Source: Taklimakanibacter sp050251035 (GTDB lineage Bacteria > Pseudomonadota > Alphaproteobacteria > Rhizobiales > Aestuariivirgaceae). Taken from it: a stretch of DNA of 64,000 bases. The position numbers and the translations under genes were made by a program. Numbering within the stretch: position 1 is the stretch's first letter; every line of letters begins with the position of its first letter. The stretch covers positions 24,193 to 88,192 of the forward strand of contig JBFWNN010000017.1 of assembly GCA_050251035.1 (NCBI GenBank), given 5' to 3'. Below the pieces are notes generated by a model, which saw only the letters and a program-made list of their open reading frames with translations, made no database searches and was not told the origin of the DNA. Positions 59,579-64,000 of the stretch are shown here, in pieces.

Positions 59579-60662
59579 CCGCCTGGTCGAGCGCCAGGCA
59601 GTCGGACGACGCCCAGCCGATCGCGACATGCGCCCCGGCCCTGAGCTTGCCGGCGGCGCCATTGGCATTGGGCAGCTTGATGACGAAGGTGGAGGGACCG
59701 ATGCCCTTCAGATGCGCGCGGATATGGTCGCCATGATAGAGGACGGTCTCGACCTCGCCGTCGATCACGGTATCGACCTCGCCCCGCTGCGGCGACAGTC
59801 TCACCCTTTCGGGACGAATGGAGAGCGTCGTCACATCTTTCGGGGCCGAGACGCCGACCTTACGGGCCTTGACCACGCGGCCGGGCGCGATCTCGACCAG
59901 GCATTCGTCGGCGATGATCTTCTGCACCACGCCCGGAAGGCGGTTGTTCTCCCCGATGAAGCCCGCCACGAAGGAATTGGCCGGGCTCTCATAGAGCTCC
60001 TTGGGCGGGCAGATCTGCTGGATGACGCCGTCATTGAAGACCGCGACCCGGTCGGACATGGTCAGCGCTTCCGACTGGTCATGGGTGACATAGACGACGG
60101 TGACGCCCAGCCGCTCATGGATCTGCTTGATCTCATACTGCATCTGCTCGCGCAGGTTCTTGTCGAGGGCGCCCAAGGGCTCGTCCATCAAAACCAGGCG
60201 CGGCTCGAAGATGAGGGCGCGGGCGAGCGCCACGCGCTGCTGCTGGCCGCCCGACAATTGCGCCGGCTTGCGATCGGCAAACGGCGTCAGGCGCACCATG
60301 GCGAGCGACGTCTCGACGCGGGCACGGATGTCGGCGGCCGCGAGCTTGCGCACCTCGAGCGGAAAGCCCAGATTCTCGGCGACCGTCATGTTGGGGAAGA
60401 GCGCATAGTTCTGGAACACCATGCCGATGCCGCGCCGTTGCGGCGGCAGGCGGGTTACCGGCTCGCCGGCCAGCACGATCTCGCCCGCGGTCGGCGTCTC
60501 GAAGCCCGCCAGCATCATCAGAACGGTGGTCTTGCCCGAACCCGAAGGCCCGAGCAGCGTGAGGAACTCGCCTTCGCTGACCTCGAGATCGAGCGCCTTC
60601 ACGACCAGCTGTTTGCCGTCATAGGTCTTCTGGATGTTGCGGAGCGAGACGAGCGAAGTCAT
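59571..60662 (-). CDS. Spermidine/putrescine-type ABC transporter ATP-binding protein (PotA-like, copy 2)
   Basis: A 363-residue ATPase with Walker A GPSGSGKTTVLMMLAGF, Q-loop VFQNYALFPNMTV, signature LSGGQQQRVALARALIFEP, Walker B LVLMDEPLGALD and a TOBE domain from about residue 275. Distinct in sequence from copy 1 at 26065, so not a recent duplication. Confidence 0.92.
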   Translation of the reverse strand: MTSLVSLRNIQKTYDGKQLVVKALDLEVSEGEFLTLLGPSGSGKTTVLMMLAGFETPTAGEIVLAGEPVTRLPPQRRGIGMVFQNYALFPNMTVAENLGFPLEVRKLAAADIRARVETSLAMVRLTPFADRKPAQLSGGQQQRVALARALIFEPRLVLMDEPLGALDKNLREQMQYEIKQIHERLGVTVVYVTHDQSEALTMSDRVAVFNDGVIQQICPPKELYESPANSFVAGFIGENNRLPGVVQKIIADECLVEIAPGRVVKARKVGVSAPKDVTTLSIRPERVRLSPQRGEVDTVIDGEVETVLYHGDHIRAHLKGIGPSTFVIKLPNANGAAGKLRAGAHVAIGWASSDCLALDQADA

Positions 60663-60694
60663 GAAATGGCGAAATCCGATGAGCAGCGGTATGG

Positions 60695-60720
60695 CCGCGG
60701 CAGGACGGATCCCGCCGCGG
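60695..60720. other. Intercistronic hairpin between PotD-like and PotA-like genes (copy 2 operon)
   Basis: On the minus-strand transcript, an 11-bp stem (one G-U pair) with a 4-nt loop lies just after the binding protein stop. No U-run follows. Like the hairpin at 28869, it probably adjusts the ratio of binding protein to membrane subunits. Confidence 0.55.
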
Positions 60721-60727
60721 CATGGTC

Positions 60728-61792
60728 CTATTGCGCGAGCCAGGCGTTGAAGCGTTCCTTGAGGTCGTCGAGGTTGTCGGCCCAGAACTGCGCGTCGATG
60801 GCGGTGGCATTCTTCTGGTTGTCGGGGTTGGTGAGCATGAACTGCTTCATGTCGACGCCCGCCGTCGGGTGCTTGCCGACCAGCGCGATCGCCGACACGC
60901 GGACAGGGGCGTGGCCGGCAAAAGTCGCGAGCTCCGCCTGGCGGTCGGGGGCGCTGGCGAACTTGATGAAGTCCTCCGCTTCCTTCTTGTGCGGCGAGCC
61001 CTTGGGAATCATCCAGGTGTCGAGGTCGTTGAGCATGCCGTCGTAGAGAATGCCGAAGGGCTTCTTGTCCTCGAGGACCGGCCCGACGAGACGCGAGGCG
61101 AAAGAGACCGCCATGGCGACCTCGCCGTCATTCAGAAGCTGCGGCGGCTGGGCGCCCGCTTCCCACCACACGACCTCGCTCTTGATCGTGTCGAGCTTCT
61201 TGAAGGCGCGCTCGACGCCTTCGGGCGTCGCCAGCACGCTATAGACGTCCTTGGCGGCGACGCCGTCGGCCATCAGGGCAAATTCGAGCGTCGATTCCGG
61301 CCGTTTCGGCAGAGCGCGCTTGCCGGGATATTTCTGGAGGTCGAAGAAATCGGCGACCGAGCCCGGCTTCGACGTCACCTTGCGCTCGTCATAGCCGATG
61401 ACATAGCCCCAGACGACGCTGGCGACGCCGCATTCGGTGATGCTGCCGGGAAGGAAGTCGGCGGCGGCATCCTGAGTGACGGCGGGATCGATCTTTTCGA
61501 GGAAGCCCTCTTCGCAGCCTTTCTTGGCGAAAGCCGAATCGCCGATCACCACGTCCCAGGTCACGTTCTTGGCGTCGACCTGGGCGCGGATCTGGCCGAG
61601 ATTGCCGTTCCAATCTTCCGACTTCACCGCAATGCCGGTCGCCTTGCTGAAGGGCTCGTAGAAGGAGGTTTTCTGCGTCTGGGTGTAGAGACCGCCCCAG
61701 GACACCACCGTGATGCTGCCTTCGGCCTGGGCCGTGCCGATGAGCGCCGCCATCGCCAGCGAGCCCAAAAGCGCTTGATCGAGAATTCTCAT
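60728..61792 (-). CDS. Spermidine/putrescine-type extracellular binding protein (PotD-like, copy 2)
   Basis: A 354-residue binding protein: signal peptide MRILDQALLGSLAMAALIGT with cleavage near AQA-EG (about residue 23), then SITVVSWGGLYTQTQKTSFY and VGDSAFAKKGCEEGFLEKID. AGGAGG sits 6 nt upstream of the ATG. It heads the operon SBP - ATPase - two permeases - M20 - aminotransferase - NTF2-like. Confidence 0.9.
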   Translation of the reverse strand: MRILDQALLGSLAMAALIGTAQAEGSITVVSWGGLYTQTQKTSFYEPFSKATGIAVKSEDWNGNLGQIRAQVDAKNVTWDVVIGDSAFAKKGCEEGFLEKIDPAVTQDAAADFLPGSITECGVASVVWGYVIGYDERKVTSKPGSVADFFDLQKYPGKRALPKRPESTLEFALMADGVAAKDVYSVLATPEGVERAFKKLDTIKSEVVWWEAGAQPPQLLNDGEVAMAVSFASRLVGPVLEDKKPFGILYDGMLNDLDTWMIPKGSPHKKEAEDFIKFASAPDRQAELATFAGHAPVRVSAIALVGKHPTAGVDMKQFMLTNPDNQKNATAIDAQFWADNLDDLKERFNAWLAQ

Positions 61793-61824
61793 GTCAGTCC
61801 TCCTGTCCGTCCAAAGTTGTTCTT

Positions 61825-61847
61825 ATAATTCCGATTTTCGGAATTAT
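61825..61847. promoter_or_regulatory. Putative IclR-type operator: perfect palindrome ATAATTCCGA-N3-TCGGAATTAT
   Basis: Perfect 10-bp arms and 3-bp spacer, 33 bp upstream of the PotD-like start and on the side facing the divergent IclR gene. The half-site TCGGAAT recurs in direct orientation at 62854 and 62874 before the ureohydrolase gene. Confidence 0.65.
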
Positions 61848-61981
61848 CTTTCATTTATTGGCAGTTTGGTCTAGGGAGCGATCGATGTCAACCGCCTCCC
61901 TCGGGAGGCGGCGCAAACCGGGTCAAATCGCAGGGAGATGCCGAAGCCGTGGCGGTCCACACTTTTGGCGAGAAGAATAGT

Positions 61982-62794
61982 ATGGCAGATGCTGAGCACG
62001 CAGGGAGTCTCATCACGATGTCAGGCCAGACCTCAACTCCGCTCCAGCGCGCGGCGCGCATCCTCGAGATCATCGCCGCCGCGCCGGAAGGCCTGTCCTT
62101 GAGCGATGTCGCCGAGCGCGTCGGCCTGCCCATGCCGTCGGCGCTCCGGCTCCTGCGCAACCTTGTCGACATCGGCTTCGTCGCGACCGAAGGTCGGCGC
62201 GCGCGCTACCGCCTCGGCGGGCGCCTGCAGCGCATGTTCCAGATGAGCATCAGCACCGAGAGGCTGCGCAGCATCTGCGAGCCCGAGATTCAGGCGCTCG
62301 CCGACCGGCTCGATCTCACCGCCTATCTCGCGCGCTATGCCGATGAGCGCGTCGATCTGTGCTGCGCCTTCATGCCGCGCGAGCCGGCGCGCACCTCGGT
62401 CCATCCCGGGCAGAATTTCCCGATCAATGCCACGGCCGTCGGGCGCATCCTCTTCGCGCATCAGCCGGACGAGGTCATCACCCGTGTCCTGGCGCAGCCG
62501 GTGCGCAAGTTCCGGCCGCGCACGCCGACGAAGCCCGCCGATATCCGCCGCGCCCTGGCGGACGCGCGCGCCAAGGGCTATGCGCTTTCCGACGACGAGC
62601 TCGACGAGGCGACGCTCGCGGTGGCGGTTCCGATCCAGACGGGCGATGCCGGCGTCGTCTTCAGCCTGGGCCTTCTCGGCCTGCGCGATGCTTTCGTCGC
62701 CACGCTGTCGATCGCCAATGCCGTGACGCTGCTCAACGACATCGCCGGCCGGTTGGGGCCGCAGCTCGCCAGCCTGGGCAACGGTCGGAGCTGA
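61982..62794 (+). CDS. IclR family transcriptional regulator
   Basis: A protein of about 270 residues: HTH with STPLQRAARILEIIAAAPEG and LSLSDVAERVGLPMPSALRL, then effector domain with FPINATAVGRILFAHQPDEV and GYALSDDELDEATLAVAVPI. Start uncertain: ATG 61982 is used; ATG 62018 begins at the homologous region and GTG 61949 is also in frame. Divergent from the PotABCD operon and upstream of the ureohydrolase, both carrying TCGGAAT motifs. Confidence 0.9.
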   Translation: MADAEHAGSLITMSGQTSTPLQRAARILEIIAAAPEGLSLSDVAERVGLPMPSALRLLRNLVDIGFVATEGRRARYRLGGRLQRMFQMSISTERLRSICEPEIQALADRLDLTAYLARYADERVDLCCAFMPREPARTSVHPGQNFPINATAVGRILFAHQPDEVITRVLAQPVRKFRPRTPTKPADIRRALADARAKGYALSDDELDEATLAVAVPIQTGDAGVVFSLGLLGLRDAFVATLSIANAVTLLNDIAGRLGPQLASLGNGRS

Positions 62795-62847
62795 TTTTTC
62801 CACGTCCGGCTTTCGCGGATTGACAGGGCGCCCGCGCTCGTACATTT

Positions 62848-62883
62848 TATATTTCGGAATATACTTTCGATAATCGGAATAAA
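62848..62883. promoter_or_regulatory. Putative IclR-type sites upstream of ureohydrolase copy 2
   Basis: Site A at 62848-62863 is a perfect inverted repeat TATATT-TCGG-AATATA. Site B at 62872-62883 reads AATCGGAATAAA. The TCGGAAT cores are 20 bp apart, two helical turns, and match the half-sites of the palindrome at 61825-61847. Site B ends 13 bp before the GTG at 62897. Confidence 0.55.
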
Positions 62884-62896
62884 GAAAGACTCCTCA

Positions 62897-63853
62897 GTGA
62901 AAAACGACCCGCGCTTCCAGCCCCCCGATTCCGCCAAGACCCCGCGCTTCGCCGATGTCGCCACCTTCCTGCGCACGCCGCGGCTGCCCGTCGGACCCGA
63001 GATCGACATCGCCATCGCCGGCGTCCCCTTCGACATGGGCGTGAACTTCCGCTCCGGCGCGCGTCACGGTCCGGCCGCGGTGCGCGAGGCCTCGCGCATC
63101 ATCCGGCAAATTCATCCGACGAGCGGCATCGCCCCCTTCCGCCTGTGCAATGTCGCCGATGTCGGCGACGCCACGGTGAACGCGCTCGACCCCGCGGCCA
63201 GCATCGGCCTCATCGAGGAATTCTTCCGCGACATCCAAAAAGCGGGCGCCACACCGATCGCCATCGGCGGTGACCACACGGTGCCCTTGCCGATCCTGCG
63301 CGTCATCGCGCGCGACAATCCGGTGGGCGTCGTCCATTTCGATTCGCATGCCGATACGCTCGATGAGCTGCTCGGCACCAAGATCAACCACGCCACCACC
63401 TTCCGGCGCGCCGTCGAGGAAGGCCTCGTCGATCCCAAGCGCGTCATCCAGATCGGCCTGCGCGGCAGCCGCTTCAGCGAGAACGACGTGCAATGGGGCG
63501 CCGATGCCGGCTTCCGCCTGATCACCATGGATGAGTTCGAGACGATCGGGCGCGAGCAGGTGATCCGCGAGATCGACCGCGTCACCGGAACGGGGCGCAC
63601 CTACATCACCTTCGACATCGACGGCCTCGACGCCGCCTATGCGATGGGCACCGGCGTTCCGGAAGTCGGCGGCTTCTCGGTGCGCGACGCGCAGGTGATG
63701 ATCCGCAGCCTGCAGGGCAAGCATCTGGTCGGCGCCGATATCTGCGAAGTGGCGCCGGTCTTCGACCCGACCGGCCAGACGGCGCTCAACGCCGCCAATC
63801 TCCTGTTCGAGATGCTGTGCGTCATCGCCGACAGCCGCGCCAAGCGGAGCTGA
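62897..63853 (+). CDS. Agmatinase/ureohydrolase family protein (copy 2)
   Basis: A 318-residue ureohydrolase with intact Mn ligands: GGDHTVPLPIL, VVHFDSHADT and TFDIDGLDAAYAMGTGVPEV. It shares the N-terminal layout FQPxDS-xTPRFA with copy 1 at 47400 (same length), so the two are paralogues of one subfamily. The start is GTG at 62897 after an AAAGAAAGA stretch. Likely co-regulated with the PotABCD operon by the IclR protein. Confidence 0.9.
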   Translation: MKNDPRFQPPDSAKTPRFADVATFLRTPRLPVGPEIDIAIAGVPFDMGVNFRSGARHGPAAVREASRIIRQIHPTSGIAPFRLCNVADVGDATVNALDPAASIGLIEEFFRDIQKAGATPIAIGGDHTVPLPILRVIARDNPVGVVHFDSHADTLDELLGTKINHATTFRRAVEEGLVDPKRVIQIGLRGSRFSENDVQWGADAGFRLITMDEFETIGREQVIREIDRVTGTGRTYITFDIDGLDAAYAMGTGVPEVGGFSVRDAQVMIRSLQGKHLVGADICEVAPVFDPTGQTALNAANLLFEMLCVIADSRAKRS

Positions 63854-63884
63854 ACCCTTCTCTATCCTACTCGGATGCTCTCTA

Positions 63885-63945
63885 CCCTCGCCCCCAACGG
63901 GGGAGAGGGAGGGACCCATTGCGCAGCAATGGGAGGGTGAGGGGG
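63885..63945. repeat. Intergenic palindromic repeat (two hairpins)
   Basis: Hairpin 1 pairs CCCTCGCCCCC (63885-63895) with GGGGGAGAGGG (63899-63909), one mismatch. Hairpin 2 pairs CCCATTGC (63915-63922) with GCAATGGG (63926-63933) around a 3-nt loop. The pyrimidine/purine-rich layout with the CCCATTGC hairpin resembles repeats scattered in Rhizobiales intergenic DNA. It starts 31 bp after the ureohydrolase stop and may terminate or stabilise its transcript. Confidence 0.7.
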
Positions 63946-63989
63946 AACAGACGACAATCGTTCCGGCATTGCATCGGAATCTCTGCTCC

Positions 63990-64000
63990 GGGGGGGGGGG
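63990..64000. other. Homopolymer of 11 G at the window end
   Basis: The window finishes in an uninterrupted run of G. Poly-G at a contig end is a known artefact of two-colour sequencing; it may also simply be where the window was cut. Confidence 0.6.

Noticed and set aside
63943..63978. A third EcfG-type promoter (GGAAC followed by CGTT) near the window end
   Set aside because: The spacer is about 10 bp, not 16-17, so it does not fit the consensus.
1..64000. CRISPR array, phage defence island, transposon or biosynthetic cluster
   Set aside because: No regularly spaced repeats, nucleases, transposases, integrases, or PKS/NRPS genes were found; the window is metabolic and transport in content.

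Overview
The window is 64 kb of GC-rich chromosomal DNA, densely coding on both strands. It looks like a soil- or plant-associated alphaproteobacterium, probably Hyphomicrobiales/Rhizobiales. The support is a bacterial Ku gene, many ABC importer cassettes, two promoters matching the alphaproteobacterial EcfG (general stress sigma) consensus GGAAC-N16/17-CGTT, and palindromic intergenic repeats of rhizobial style. A run of exactly 100 N at 49658-49757 is a scaffold gap, so this is a draft assembly. I saw no tRNA, rRNA, CRISPR, insertion sequence, phage gene or recognisable replication origin.

Layout. (1) 1-8.03 kb: Ku; a flavin-dependent two-component monooxygenase operon with RidA and NTF2-like proteins; a Crp/Fnr regulator; and a converging amidohydrolase-RidA-peptide-type binding protein operon. 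Both operons carry the same GTATC-N4-GATAC palindrome upstream. (2) 8.2-11.3 kb: an oxalate-CoA-ligase-like enzyme, a ketopantoate reductase family protein, and a tiny Tat-signal arginine-rich protein behind an EcfG-type promoter. (3) 11.3-20.4 kb: an orphan molybdenum hydroxylase large subunit, RidA, a complete polar amino acid ABC importer, an M20 homologue without key metal ligands, a DUF1989 protein and a divergent GcvA-type LysR regulator. (4) 20.4-35.1 kb: SDR and 3-hydroxyacyl-CoA dehydrogenase family genes, an enolase-superfamily enzyme, VOC protein, SDR, class III aminotransferase and a PotABCD-type importer; then a fused E1 alpha/beta thiamine enzyme, an IclR regulator, an SDR and an uncharacterised Cys-motif protein. 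Near-identical AT-rich operator-like sequences lie at both ends of the E1 part. (5) 35.4-41.9 kb: a flavin reductase and a sugar ABC importer with SIS isomerase and SorC regulator. (6) 41.9-52.2 kb: a LysR regulator facing an SsuABC/TauABC-type importer, two SDRs, a ureohydrolase, an SHMT-like PLP enzyme (to the gap), then an N-carbamoyl/allantoate-type amidohydrolase and an M24 peptidase-like hydrolase. (7) 52.3-54.9 kb: a sorbosone/glucose-dehydrogenase-like beta propeller, a PhnB-like protein behind a second EcfG-type promoter, and an NTF2-like protein. (8) 54.9-63.9 kb: class III aminotransferase, M20 deacylase, a second PotABCD importer, IclR and a second ureohydrolase, linked by TCGGAAT repeats.

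The logic is a series of uptake-plus-catabolism cassettes for small nitrogenous compounds, each with its own regulator. Substrates cannot be fixed from sequence alone. Best candidates for something new are the E1-fusion/Cys-motif regulon in (4), the possible guanidino-compound module in (8), the SHMT-like and M20-like enzymes with altered active sites, and the stress-promoter-driven Arg-rich Tat protein.
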